Source: a virus
DNA length: 64,000 bases
Virus record (IMG/VR): IMGVR_UViG_3300046747_000672
Span: 1 to 64,000 of that record
Direction: 5' to 3' (one strand)
This document shows, one piece after another, positions 55,426 to 63,041 of this stretch. The notes beneath the pieces are model-generated. The model was not told where the DNA came from. It did no database searches and saw only the letters and a list, made by a program, of their open reading frames with translations. Every line of letters begins with the position of its first letter. Position 1 is the stretch's first letter. The position numbers and the translations under genes were made by a program.

Positions 55426-55724
55426 CACTGCACCCTCCGCGGCACCACGCACACATCCTTCGCCCCCGAATCCGGAGCCGCCCACGGCGCGCCGGCCGCT
55501 GGATCCTGGTCCAGCACGATGGCCTCTACGCCCACGTCATGCCCGCGGTACGGCGCCACGAGCTCCTCCAGCGCCTCCCACGAGTGCACGACGGCGAACG
55601 AGACCCGCGCGCGCTCGCGGTCGTTGAAGCGCACGAGGAGTTCGGCTGGGCCCGACGGGAGCTCCGGCGCGACGTTGGCGGCGCACGAGATGACGAGGGC
55701 GAGGAGGATGAGGAGGCGGTTCAT
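55425..55724 (-). CDS. Lipoprotein, unknown
   Basis: 99 residues. MNRLLILLALVISCAAN is a lipoprotein signal (Cys14). Mature part: LVRFNDRERARVSFAVVHSW and HDVGVEAIVLDQDPAAGAPW. ATGA overlap upstream. Exported lipid-anchored protein. Confidence 0.64.
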   Translation of the reverse strand: MNRLLILLALVISCAANVAPELPSGPAELLVRFNDRERARVSFAVVHSWEALEELVAPYRGHDVGVEAIVLDQDPAAGAPWAAPDSGAKDVCVVPRRVQ

Positions 55725-55972
55725 GGGTTGGTTCCGTCTGGGTTCACGAAGCGGAGAAGGCCGAGTCGTCCGGCGATTCGAATCAGGTTGGTCGAACGTC
55801 GTTCGAAGAAGCCACGGCAGCAGACGTCTTTGTCGTCCGCCTTGTGGCAGATGAAGTGGACGCCGCGCCGTGCGCAATCGCGCAGCACATCCTTCGCGCG
55901 CGCCGCGCTGACGATGCGCCTCTTGGAGAAGAGGCACTGGTCGCATTGCTTGTGCATGACGAGGAAGCTCAT
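55721..55972 (-). CDS. Cys-rich small protein of a phage/host family
   Basis: 83 residues. KQCDQCLFSKRRIVSAARAK, VLRDCARRGVHFICHKADDK and DVCCRGFFERRSTNLIRIAG. Cys spacing (CxQCLF; CHK...VCCRGF) is common in small phage or bacterial proteins of unknown function. Confidence 0.68.
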   Translation of the reverse strand: MSFLVMHKQCDQCLFSKRRIVSAARAKDVLRDCARRGVHFICHKADDKDVCCRGFFERRSTNLIRIAGRLGLLRFVNPDGTNP

Positions 55973-56691
55973 GCGGCGGCCTCAAGAATTTGGCGAATCA
56001 CTTCGCCGACGACTTGCGCCGCCTGCGGAACGACGGCATCTCCGAGAGAGGCAACTCGGTCCACCCGATGGGGAATCCCATGAACTGCTCGCACCAAGTC
56101 GGGCTCAATGCCCCACGAAAAAGCTCCGACAGCCGAGGACCTCGACCTCGGGTCCGGCGTAGTTCCTCCGCTCGGCTGAAGTAACCTCGCGTTGCATCGC
56201 TTTTGATGAGCGTGGGCAACAACGAAGACGCGGTTCCGGAGATGAGCCGCGCCGACGTCTCTGGCGGCAATCCCCATGGCGCGCGTTCGATATCCCAGTT
56301 GATGCAAATGGGTCCGCACCGCACACAGCCATCGATTGCGCCCGACTGCGACGTTTTCGATGACGACCCACGGCGGGCGCTTTTGCTCGACGAGCCTTGC
56401 GAAGTACCTCCACAGTCCCGACCGCTCCCCTCGGACAATGCCGACGTTCTTGCCCGCCGCCGATACGTCCTGGCACGGGAATCCGCCGCAGATGAGATCC
56501 ACGTCATGAAGTTGGGCAGCACGCACTGTCTCGACATCGCTCCACCTCGGCACGTCGGGCCAGTGCTTCGCGAGCACGCTTCGCCGGAATTCATCCCTCT
56601 CGACCTGCCAAAGCACAGGACCGAGCCCTGCCCACTCGAGGCCGAGCTCTAGCCCGCCGATCCCGCTGAACAGCGAACCAATCGTCAGCAT
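55969..56691 (-). CDS. C5-cytosine DNA methyltransferase
   Basis: 240 residues, TGATG overlap with the small gene upstream. Motif I SLFSGIGGLELGLEWAGLG, motif IV GGFPCQDVS (nucleophile Cys73), motif VI ENV near 112, HLRNRVFVVAHAHQ in VIII, and GDAVVPQAAQVVGEVIR as motif X. The target-recognition part between VIII and IX is short. No restriction enzyme is adjacent, so it is a stand-alone modification enzyme, probably protecting phage DNA. Confidence 0.84.
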   Translation of the reverse strand: MLTIGSLFSGIGGLELGLEWAGLGPVLWQVERDEFRRSVLAKHWPDVPRWSDVETVRAAQLHDVDLICGGFPCQDVSAAGKNVGIVRGERSGLWRYFARLVEQKRPPWVVIENVAVGRNRWLCAVRTHLHQLGYRTRAMGIAARDVGAAHLRNRVFVVAHAHQKRCNARLLQPSGGTTPDPRSRSSAVGAFSWGIEPDLVRAVHGIPHRVDRVASLGDAVVPQAAQVVGEVIRQILEAAA

Positions 56692-56840
56692 CACTGCACA
56701 TCCCTCATCGCCCGCCACGCAGCGCGGAACGACCAGAACACGAACCTATCGACAGGTGGCACCCGCCGCACGCACGCCAGGATGGCGCACGGCGGCAGGT
56801 CGAGTTCGAGCGCGAGAAGGACGAGGTCGGCGGCGGGCAT
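56691..56840 (-). CDS. Small unknown protein
   Basis: 49 residues. ADLVLLALELDLPPCAILAC and RRVPPVDRFVFWSFRAAWRA. The stop overlaps the methyltransferase ATG. Unknown. Confidence 0.58.
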   Translation of the reverse strand: MPAADLVLLALELDLPPCAILACVRRVPPVDRFVFWSFRAAWRAMRDVQ

Positions 56841-56843
56841 GAC

Positions 56844-57734
56844 CTACTCGATGTCCTGGCGATCGTCGCTGCCCGACAGCGGCTCTTGCTTCTTTGGCCG
56901 TTGCACTTTCTGCGTCGCAGGCTCCGCTGCAACCGGAGTCGCGAGCAGCGTCGCCTCGAGCTCCCTCGGGCTGCCAGGTACCAGCGCTGCCGGCGTCGTG
57001 ACGTCAGACAGCACTGTGCCCGTGGTGTCGACGATCTCTTCCGACGTCGACATGCCGAGCGACAACTCCGGAGCGAAGACGCGCGTCCAGAAGCCGCCGG
57101 AGCGGTACATGAGCATCAGTTCGGGCATCGTCTTCCACTTCGACCCGTTTCTCGAGTACCACCCCTCCGCTTTCGCCATCGCGATCGTGACGAGCGGCCC
57201 GACGCACTCCTCGCCCGACTCGCGATCCTTCGCCACGGCACGGCACCCCCATTCGTCGGTGCCCTCCTTGCCCTGCCATCGGAAGCGAATCGGCGAGAAC
57301 CGTCCGCTGCTGTTGACGGTCCCGATCAAAAACTGCGATCGCCACCCGGGGCGCCCGTGGATGATGTCCAGGTTGGTCATCACCATCAGAACCGACGCGC
57401 CGACGCGGCTCGCCATCTCGATGGCGATGAGGCAGTTCGGGATGTTGTTCTGGTACTGCGTCGGGACCATCGTGCTCGCCGACAGCGCATTCGCCATGCG
57501 GTAGGCACCCTTGAAGTTGGCTTCGCTGGCGAACGCGTTCAACGCGCGCTGCGCCTCGTCGCCCGTCGGCGGGGCCATCATCGCGACATGCGCGGCGGCG
57601 CCCGCCTGAGCGGAAGCCGAAGCCGGAACGGGCGCTTGGACGCCTACGTCAGCCATCCCGTTCGATGAGACGGAAGGCTTCGGAGCCTCCGCCGGAAGTC
57701 CTTGCGATTGAGTCACGTCGATCATTCCTTTCAT
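56844..57734 (-). CDS. RecT-like single-strand annealing protein
   Basis: 296 residues from the ATGA overlap; a Met three codons in is an alternative. ANFKGAYRMANALSASTMVP, NNIPNCLIAIEMASRVGASV, MTNLDIIHGRPGWRSQFLIG, SSGRFSPIRFRWQGKEGTDE and WKTMPELMLMYRSGGFWTRV resemble phage RecT-type annealing proteins. The N-terminal ~55 residues are Ala/Pro-rich. Coupled to the RecE-like exonuclease directly upstream, forming a recombination pair. Confidence 0.72.
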   Translation of the reverse strand: MKGMIDVTQSQGLPAEAPKPSVSSNGMADVGVQAPVPASASAQAGAAAHVAMMAPPTGDEAQRALNAFASEANFKGAYRMANALSASTMVPTQYQNNIPNCLIAIEMASRVGASVLMVMTNLDIIHGRPGWRSQFLIGTVNSSGRFSPIRFRWQGKEGTDEWGCRAVAKDRESGEECVGPLVTIAMAKAEGWYSRNGSKWKTMPELMLMYRSGGFWTRVFAPELSLGMSTSEEIVDTTGTVLSDVTTPAALVPGSPRELEATLLATPVAAEPATQKVQRPKKQEPLSGSDDRQDIE

Positions 57735-58561
57735 GCCCACGGGGGCAGTACGACTGTCTGTATCTCGACCGGATACGCCGGCCACGAATCCTTCGCGAGG
57801 CAATCGGCGAGCGTCGTCATGTGGCGCTGCACATGGGTGTACCCGCGCCCGATCCCCTCCGCCTCGAGCGTGTGAATTGCCACCGCGTACGGCGGCGTCT
57901 TCTCGACCGCGCCGAACATGAAGTACTTGACCGCAGCGCCGAGCGCGCCGTACCCGGCTCGGTAGAGAGCGTCCTGCCAGTGGTACCTGTAGCGGACGAT
58001 CTCCTTCGCAAAGGAGTCCTTGCTGGCATCCTCGGTCGACTTGACGTCCAGGACCATGCCGAGCCGCTCGACGTAGTAGTCCGAGCGACTCTTGCACGTC
58101 AGCCCGGTTGCGGCGTCTTTCCACACGAGCGTGAGTTCGGACTTGCCGTCAACAACCATTCTGCCGGCGAGCGGGTGGCGGCGAAACGCGTCGACCATGC
58201 CAGCGATCGCGTCGCTGTCTTCCGCCGAGAGAAGCTCGCTGCCGGCGTGGGCACCGCGCCATTCGGCGCGCGCCTTCTTGTTGTCGGTCTTGCGGCAATC
58301 GCCGAACTCGGGTTCCACGGTGAACGCGCCTTCGAACAGGTGGGGCTCGAGCAGCGCGCAGTGGAACGCTCGCCCGAACGAGAGCGCCGGCCCTGTCTTC
58401 TCCGGCGAGACGCCGTCGATGTACGCCTTGTAGTGCGCCGGCGTTTGGCTGACGCGCTCCAGCGCGGACTTGCTCACCACGCCGAGCTTCCGCTTCAGGT
58501 AGACGTGCGCCGGAATGTTCGGGTGAACGCCGGGAGGCAATTCGTGAACGGGCAGGTTCAC
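57731..58561 (-). CDS. RecE-like PD-(D/E)XK exonuclease (DUF3799)
   Basis: 276 residues. KSALERVSQTPAHYKAYIDG, LSFGRAFHCALLEPHLFEGA (His67), GKSELTLVWKDAATGLTCKS (Glu142), RSDYYVERLGMVLDVKSTED (Asp161, Asp172-x-Lys174) and HWQDALYRAGYGAL (Gln196) match the RecE/Cas4-like exonuclease core. It should resect DNA ends for the RecT-like partner. Confidence 0.78.
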   Translation of the reverse strand: MNLPVHELPPGVHPNIPAHVYLKRKLGVVSKSALERVSQTPAHYKAYIDGVSPEKTGPALSFGRAFHCALLEPHLFEGAFTVEPEFGDCRKTDNKKARAEWRGAHAGSELLSAEDSDAIAGMVDAFRRHPLAGRMVVDGKSELTLVWKDAATGLTCKSRSDYYVERLGMVLDVKSTEDASKDSFAKEIVRYRYHWQDALYRAGYGALGAAVKYFMFGAVEKTPPYAVAIHTLEAEGIGRGYTHVQRHMTTLADCLAKDSWPAYPVEIQTVVLPPWA

Positions 58562-58962
58562 CGCTTCCCCGCCTTCAGCCGCACGACCTTCCCATCGCCG
58601 CCCTCGAGCGCCTCACGAAGCGCCACCGACTCCTTGCTCGCCGGGTGCATCTGCGTCTTCAGCGCCATCTCGCATGCCGCGCGAAGCCGCCTGCGCTCGT
58701 CGTCGAGCGTTGCCGCCAGTTCCCGCTGCTCCTCGTGGACCGCCGCCAAGACCTCGCCTAGCGCGCCGTGGAGCCACGCCGCCTGGTCGTGCGTCAGGAC
58801 GAAGATACGGCGCTCTGTCACCTTGCCGGTTGGAGCGCGACTCGTCAGTTCCTCTTCGCCAATCTCGTAGAGTTCGTTGACGCCGCGGCGGACGACCGTG
58901 CGGAAGAGAGGGTCTTTCGGGTCGGTGCTGAGGCGTACGCGTTCGATGTCTTTGGGTTTCAC
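58558..58962 (-). CDS. Small helical unknown protein
   Basis: 134 residues from GTG (GTGA overlap). RTVVRRGVNELYEIGEEELT, FVLTHDQAAWLHGALGEVLA and LDDERRRLRAACEMALKTQM. Helical; perhaps an accessory of the RecE-like enzyme, by position only. Confidence 0.64.
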   Translation of the reverse strand: MKPKDIERVRLSTDPKDPLFRTVVRRGVNELYEIGEEELTSRAPTGKVTERRIFVLTHDQAAWLHGALGEVLAAVHEEQRELAATLDDERRRLRAACEMALKTQMHPASKESVALREALEGGDGKVVRLKAGKR

Positions 58963-59114
58963 GGAATGATTCCCTTCAGGCAGTACAGCCGAATCTTCTC
59001 GACGCTGTCGCCGCGCTGCTTGGCGAGCTCGATCGCGAAGTCGCGCCGATCCTCGCGACGGTCGCGTCTCGGATTGCCTTTGCCACGGGCGCGTCTGGTT
59101 CTCGAATGGAGCAT
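58959..59114 (-). CDS. Small basic unknown protein
   Basis: 51 residues. RTRRARGKGNPRRDRREDRR and FAIELAKQRGDSVEKIRLYC. GTGA overlap at its end. Probably DNA- or RNA-binding from charge. Confidence 0.58.
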   Translation of the reverse strand: MLHSRTRRARGKGNPRRDRREDRRDFAIELAKQRGDSVEKIRLYCLKGIIP

Positions 59115-59115
59115 C

Positions 59116-59295
59116 TCACGCCACCTTCCCGAGCCGCTGCCCCACCACGCGCATCCACTCGTCGGCGGGCATGTCGCTCGTCGACGACGGCGGCAGTCCG
59201 GTGATCTGGAGCAGCCACGCGACGAAGTCGTCGAACGACGGGCGAGGCGGAATGAGGCTGTTGCGGATGTGCACGGGTTGTCGGGTTCGGTTCAT
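59116..59295 (-). CDS. Small unknown protein
   Basis: 59 residues. FDDFVAWLLQITGLPPSSTS and ADEWMRVVGQRLGKVA. Ends one base before the next gene. Unknown. Confidence 0.6.
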   Translation of the reverse strand: MNRTRQPVHIRNSLIPPRPSFDDFVAWLLQITGLPPSSTSDMPADEWMRVVGQRLGKVA

Positions 59296-59341
59296 GTTGG
59301 TCTCTTGATTGGAGAATGGGTGGTCGTCTCATCGACTCCAT

Positions 59342-59405
59342 GCAGGACCGTCGGCACGCGTCTCGTCGTTTCGGTCCACTTGGTGGTCGAAGCCAACGGT
59401 CCTGC
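59342..59405 (-). ncRNA. Structured intercistronic RNA element
   Basis: In the only sizeable gap of this part of the operon (59,296-59,432). On the minus strand GCAGGACCGTTGGC pairs with GCCGACGGTCCTGC, 14 bp with one G-U pair, enclosing about 36 nt that contain an inner CCAC-CAA-GTGG hairpin with outer TTCG/CGAA pairing. Could be an attenuator, processing site or small RNA. Function not known. Confidence 0.5.
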
Positions 59406-59432
59406 TTGCAATCGATGATTGTAACGCATTGC

Positions 59433-59756
59433 TCATTGTCCGTCGAGTATTGCCAACGCCTCCGCTTCCTTCAGCGCGACCATGACGTCGCCCCAGGTTC
59501 GCTCGGGCGCGTCGTGCCAGAGGACAATCGGCTGCACTCCGACGGCGCGCTCCAAGTAGTCGTATGCGGCATAGAACAGGCCGTAGGCCGGTGTCGCGGA
59601 GCTTGCTTCGTCGGCTGCCGACGCTTGATTGGTGACGTGAACAAGCGCCGCCGTCGCAGTCCACCGCGTGACGCGGTCTTCCGTCGAGTACCGTGCCCAC
59701 TTCTCCGGCGCGTCGATGAGGGCGCGCGCCGCCGCCAGCGCTTCACTCGGCTTCAT
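59433..59756 (-). CDS. DUF6197-like protein
   Basis: 107 residues. PSEALAAARALIDAPEKWAR, then TAALVHVTNQASAADEASSA and VLWHDAPERTWGDVMVALKE follow the DUF6197 pattern (helical start, then 'W.D...RT...V...L'). Function unknown. Confidence 0.68.
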   Translation of the reverse strand: MKPSEALAAARALIDAPEKWARYSTEDRVTRWTATAALVHVTNQASAADEASSATPAYGLFYAAYDYLERAVGVQPIVLWHDAPERTWGDVMVALKEAEALAILDGQ

Positions 59757-59910
59757 CGTCGTACTCCCGAAGTTGCCGCCGAAGGTCGTCGGCGAAGCGC
59801 TCCTCGTCGCGGACGTGCGAGTAGATGGCGTAGTTCCAGACGGAAAATATGAACGCCGCGAACGTTACGCCGATGCTGCAGGCCAATGCGACCGTGTCGG
59901 TGGCGCTCAT
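59743..59910 (-). CDS. Single-helix membrane protein
   Basis: 55 residues. DTVALACSIGVTFAAFIFSV is the membrane helix; a charged tail follows (RDEERFADDLRRQLREYDDE). Overlaps the DUF6197-like start by 14 nt. Unknown. Confidence 0.58.
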   Translation of the reverse strand: MSATDTVALACSIGVTFAAFIFSVWNYAIYSHVRDEERFADDLRRQLREYDDEAE

Positions 59911-60314
59911 CGCCTCGCTCCTCGCGCCACGTCCCAGCACACATTTTCGTGAAACCAATTGCCCATGTCGTCCGTGCGCCCGCCCGTTTTGACGTAACCA
60001 GAGCAATGGGCGCAAAGCGGATAGTCCCGCGTCGGCACGTCGCTCGCGCGCCGCGGAATCAGATGCCCCGGCGGAATCGACTGCGCGATCCTGCGCGCCG
60101 AGTTGAAGGCGGCGGCGGCCGGCGGCAGCGACGCGCGGCGACCGTTCACGATGCGGCTCAACCGCTCCGCCGACGAGCCGAGATGGCGCGCCGTCGCAAG
60201 GAGGTCCGCGCTGACGCGTTCGCGCGGCCCGTTGGCAGGCGGCGACGACTTGATGCGCGTCGTGGACACCGGCGGCATGTCGTCGGCGGGAGGCTTCGGG
60301 AGGCGATGGATCAT
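59907..60314 (-). CDS. Unknown protein with zinc knuckle
   Basis: 135 residues. Pro-rich N-terminus, a helical middle (SADLLATARHLGSSAERLSR) and CAHCSGYVKTGGRTDDMGNW near the end. ATGA overlap upstream. The middle may be HTH-like. Confidence 0.64.
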   Translation of the reverse strand: MIHRLPKPPADDMPPVSTTRIKSSPPANGPRERVSADLLATARHLGSSAERLSRIVNGRRASLPPAAAAFNSARRIAQSIPPGHLIPRRASDVPTRDYPLCAHCSGYVKTGGRTDDMGNWFHENVCWDVARGARR

Positions 60315-60571
60315 GAATCGATATCCGTTGTGAGAGGGAAGAGAACCGCGTTGAGTTGCACTCTGTAGGCTCCGCCACGCTGCGTCGTGATGCGGTAGAC
60401 CGGCACCGCGAGGTGCTCCGTCGGCAGTTCGAACAGGAAGGTCGTTTCGATGGCGCCGTCGCCTAGGTCGACGCTCGCCTCTCGCAGGCCTCGGTCTCGG
60501 TACTCGGCGGTCTTCGCCATCGTGTCGACGAGCGAGACGTCGCGCCACACGGCATCGGCGACTTTGGTCAC
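60311..60571 (-). CDS. Small beta-rich unknown protein
   Basis: 86 residues from GTG (GTGA overlap). ASVDLGDGAIETTFLFELPT and EHLAVPVYRITTQRGGAYRV. Unknown. Confidence 0.63.
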   Translation of the reverse strand: MTKVADAVWRDVSLVDTMAKTAEYRDRGLREASVDLGDGAIETTFLFELPTEHLAVPVYRITTQRGGAYRVQLNAVLFPLTTDIDS

Positions 60572-60924
60572 GGGGACACCGCGCCATCGACGAACTCGAC
60601 TTCGACGCCGTCCACGGCGAATCGCTCGGTCAGCCGCTTCTCTCGCGTGGCATCGTCGATCCCATCGTCGTCGTTAATGTTGGAGATGTCGTACTGTCGC
60701 GACCCTCCATTCCAGAAGACCCATGCCGGCCACCGCGGGTCCCCCTTCGTGAGCGAGCATTCGATGCTGACAGGATACTGCTGGCTCTTGAGCCGCTCCG
60801 GCGCCACGCCGCACGCCTCGCCGAGGAAGCCAAGGACGCAACACTTTCCTTCGCTGTTGCGCAAGACGCCGACGCCATCGCCGACTCCGCGCGCCCACTT
60901 CGACCTGTCGATTACGAGTTTCAC
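60568..60924 (-). CDS. Unknown protein of a small phage group
   Basis: 118 residues from GTG. KLVIDRSKWARGVGDGVGVL then NSEGKCCVLGFLGEACGVAP, a pattern ('IDRSKW.RG... GK.CCLGF') shared by small phage proteins I have seen before. The rest is alpha/beta. Function unknown. Confidence 0.67.
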   Translation of the reverse strand: MKLVIDRSKWARGVGDGVGVLRNSEGKCCVLGFLGEACGVAPERLKSQQYPVSIECSLTKGDPRWPAWVFWNGGSRQYDISNINDDDGIDDATREKRLTERFAVDGVEVEFVDGAVSP

Positions 60925-61382
60925 GTTGCCACCCTCTTGCTGCTTGCCAGCAGCCGCTCGAAAACCGCCAGCCGTTTCTTCGCTCGAACGTCCGAGCGCT
61001 TGCATCCGATGTACGCGACCAACGCTCGCCGAATCGTGCCCGTCCGTCGTCGCAGCGTGACGAGCGCGCGCGCAGCAAGCGACTGCGCCAGCGTGTTCGA
61101 CGCGCACACCTCGGCGGGCGCGTAGCCGTTCAGCCAATGACGATGGAGCTGCGGCGCCGCGAATGCTTCGCCGTTGTCGCACTCGTAGCTGCGGCAATGG
61201 CAGCGCTCGATGCGCTCCTCGAACCGCGATTCCTCGAAGTGGACGGCGACGAGCCCGAGCATGAGTTCGGTGTCATCGGCGGCGGCGACAGCGATGTCCG
61301 CCGCGTACCTGTCACGTTGCTCCGCGCCCAGGGTCGGGGCGAGCGTCGAGATCAACATCGCTACGACGGTCGCTTCGATCAT
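60921..61382 (-). CDS. Exported lytic-transglycosylase-like protein
   Basis: 153 residues. MIEATVVAMLISTLAPTLGA is a probable signal peptide. LVAVHFEESRFEERIERCHC places a candidate catalytic Glu, then FAAPQLHRHWLNGYAPAEVC and SLAARALVTLRRRTGTIRRA fit a small SLT-type lysozyme fold with disulfide-capable Cys. Unlike the late endolysin it carries an export signal and lies in the early operon. It could remodel wall peptidoglycan early, or regulate lysis. ATGA overlap upstream. Confidence 0.62.
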   Translation of the reverse strand: MIEATVVAMLISTLAPTLGAEQRDRYAADIAVAAADDTELMLGLVAVHFEESRFEERIERCHCRSYECDNGEAFAAPQLHRHWLNGYAPAEVCASNTLAQSLAARALVTLRRRTGTIRRALVAYIGCKRSDVRAKKRLAVFERLLASSKRVAT

Positions 61383-61567
61383 CGTCCCTCCATCGTCTCC
61401 GACTCGAACACCGCGCGCATCGCCCGAAGCCTCTCGGGCATGTCGAGCAGCGCCCGCGCGGCCCAGTCGGAGCCGTTCACGTTGGCCGCCAAGTACTCGC
61501 CGACGAGGCGGATGGCTTCGTCGAAAGCGGAGAGGGCGAGCTTGCGCTGTGCGGCGGGGGCGGTCAT
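61379..61567 (-). CDS. Small helical unknown protein
   Basis: 62 residues. ALSAFDEAIRLVGEYLAANV and RALLDMPERLRAMRAVFESE. ATGA overlap. Unknown. Confidence 0.62.
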   Translation of the reverse strand: MTAPAAQRKLALSAFDEAIRLVGEYLAANVNGSDWAARALLDMPERLRAMRAVFESETMEGR

Positions 61568-61956
61568 CCCACCCTCGGCATGCGCGCAAATGCGTCCGCG
61601 GCCTCGACCCAGATCCAAGATTGCACGTGCGAGTCTTCCGGGTCGCGCCCAAGCGATTGGATCGTGTGCATCCACCTGCCGCTGAACGCGACGTGGTGAA
61701 CCTGCTCGTCGACGTGCGAAACAACAACGTGGACGGGCAGGTGGCACTTGCGATCGACCGACGGTAGCTCGACCCAAAAGCTCGTTTGGTCGCAGTCCTG
61801 CGGCAGAAGCGGCGGAAGCTTTCGCGTGCTGAGACGCCGAGCGCGCGGCGCTTCCGGCGGCGGGGTGAACTGCTTCGGCGGGACGCGCGGAGTGACAGGC
61901 GACACGTCGTCATCGGACGGCGGGACGGCGGGCGGGAATGCTTTGGCGGGGTTCAT
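61564..61956 (-). CDS. Unknown protein
   Basis: 130 residues. Pro-rich N-terminus, then SFWVELPSVDRKCHLPVHVV and VSHVDEQVHHVAFSGRWMHT. Beta-rich C-terminal part. Unknown. Confidence 0.64.
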   Translation of the reverse strand: MNPAKAFPPAVPPSDDDVSPVTPRVPPKQFTPPPEAPRARRLSTRKLPPLLPQDCDQTSFWVELPSVDRKCHLPVHVVVSHVDEQVHHVAFSGRWMHTIQSLGRDPEDSHVQSWIWVEAADAFARMPRVG

Positions 61957-62228
61957 TCGGCTTTCTCGATGATCTCGAACAGGTGGAACACGAGGCTTCC
62001 TCCTCTGAATTGGGCCGTGCCTACGAACTTCACATGCGGCTCTTCGATCAGATGCCCCGTGCCAGCGAGACGGAATGAACGAGGCGCAGGGGGTGCTTCT
62101 GGGTCGACGAGCGCCCACAGCACAGGCTCGTTGTGCTGGTTGTCGAAGTGGAGGAGCTCGGCCCCGCTGGGCAGCAGGAGCTGGAACTGATCGGCCATGG
62201 GGCAGGCGAATTTGTAGACGGTTCTCAT
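61953..62228 (-). CDS. DUF7352-like phage protein
   Basis: 91 residues. ADQFQLLLPSGAELLHFDNQ, HNEPVLWALVDPEAPPAPRS and GTGHLIEEPHVKFVGTAQFR match DUF7352 (pattern 'LWALVD... GTGH.I... FVGT'). Small beta protein, unknown role. ATGA overlap. Confidence 0.72.
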   Translation of the reverse strand: MRTVYKFACPMADQFQLLLPSGAELLHFDNQHNEPVLWALVDPEAPPAPRSFRLAGTGHLIEEPHVKFVGTAQFRGGSLVFHLFEIIEKAE

Positions 62229-62581
62229 CGCCCGCCTCCAACCTTCTTCGCTTCCATCTTCTCGAGCTCCTCCCGAATCGGCATCCGCGCCGCGACCATG
62301 TCCCGGAGCAGTGCCACGTCGTCCGTCGGCGTCGTCTTCGCGAGGGGCGCCGTCTCGCTCTTCGTCTCGCCCGTGATCGCCGCCAGTTCCGCCTCGAGTT
62401 TGCGCTGCTTCTCTCGCGCCCGCTGCCCGAAGTCCTCCCGCAAGTGCGAGATGGCGAGCCGCAGGAGGTTCGCTGCGTCGTCGGTGTTGCCACCCGCGAG
62501 CTTGGCGGCGGCGTCCTTCGCGAGGGCGCACGCCTGGGCGTAGTGTGGTAGGATGGCGGAGCGGCGGAGGTTGCGGGTCAT
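62225..62581 (-). CDS. Helical unknown protein
   Basis: 118 residues. HYAQACALAKDAAAKLAGGN, LLRLAISHLREDFGQRAREK and DMVAARMPIREELEKMEAKK. Unknown. Confidence 0.64.
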   Translation of the reverse strand: MTRNLRRSAILPHYAQACALAKDAAAKLAGGNTDDAANLLRLAISHLREDFGQRAREKQRKLEAELAAITGETKSETAPLAKTTPTDDVALLRDMVAARMPIREELEKMEAKKVGGGR

Positions 62582-62802
62582 CGCGCGCCTCGCTGCGCCG
62601 ATCGAAGCAGCTTCACGGCTGCGCGCAAAGCACGCGCATCCTCTCGATGCTCCGTCGACGTCTCTCCGCCCGGTGGGTCATCCGCCCAGACGTCCGATTG
62701 CTTGGCTTCCTGGTGGAAGAAGTCGATGACCATCTTGCGACCGCGCGCAGGGATGTTGCTCCACGCTTCAGCGGCGCCGCCGGGTGAGACTTTGGTTTTC
62801 AC
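62578..62802 (-). CDS. Small unknown protein
   Basis: 74 residues, GTG start (GTGA overlap). AAEAWSNIPARGRKMVIDFF and EHREDARALRAAVKLLRSAQ. Unknown. Confidence 0.62.
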   Translation of the reverse strand: MKTKVSPGGAAEAWSNIPARGRKMVIDFFHQEAKQSDVWADDPPGGETSTEHREDARALRAAVKLLRSAQRGAR

Positions 62803-63041
62803 GCCGACCTCCTCGGCTCGAACTGCCCCATCGCGACCGCCTCGTCGACCGCCGCCTGTTGCTCCAGCGTCAACCCGTTGAACGACTCGTCCTCTTGCTC
62901 CAAGTCGAACACGATGACGCGCTTCCCCGGGTACATGGCCGCCAATCGGCGCACAGCGTCGAGGCAACCGTCAAAATCATCGTGCCGCGTCGACGTGTGA
63001 ACGCAGAGTCGATCGAAGCAGTTGACGATGTAACGGCTCAC
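62799..63041 (-). CDS. Small unknown protein
   Basis: 80 residues, GTG (GTGA overlap). DCFDGCLDA-like block (HDDFDGCLDAVRRLAAMYPG) then KRVIVFDLEQEDESFNGLTL. Unknown. Confidence 0.63.
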   Translation of the reverse strand: MSRYIVNCFDRLCVHTSTRHDDFDGCLDAVRRLAAMYPGKRVIVFDLEQEDESFNGLTLEQQAAVDEAVAMGQFEPRRSA

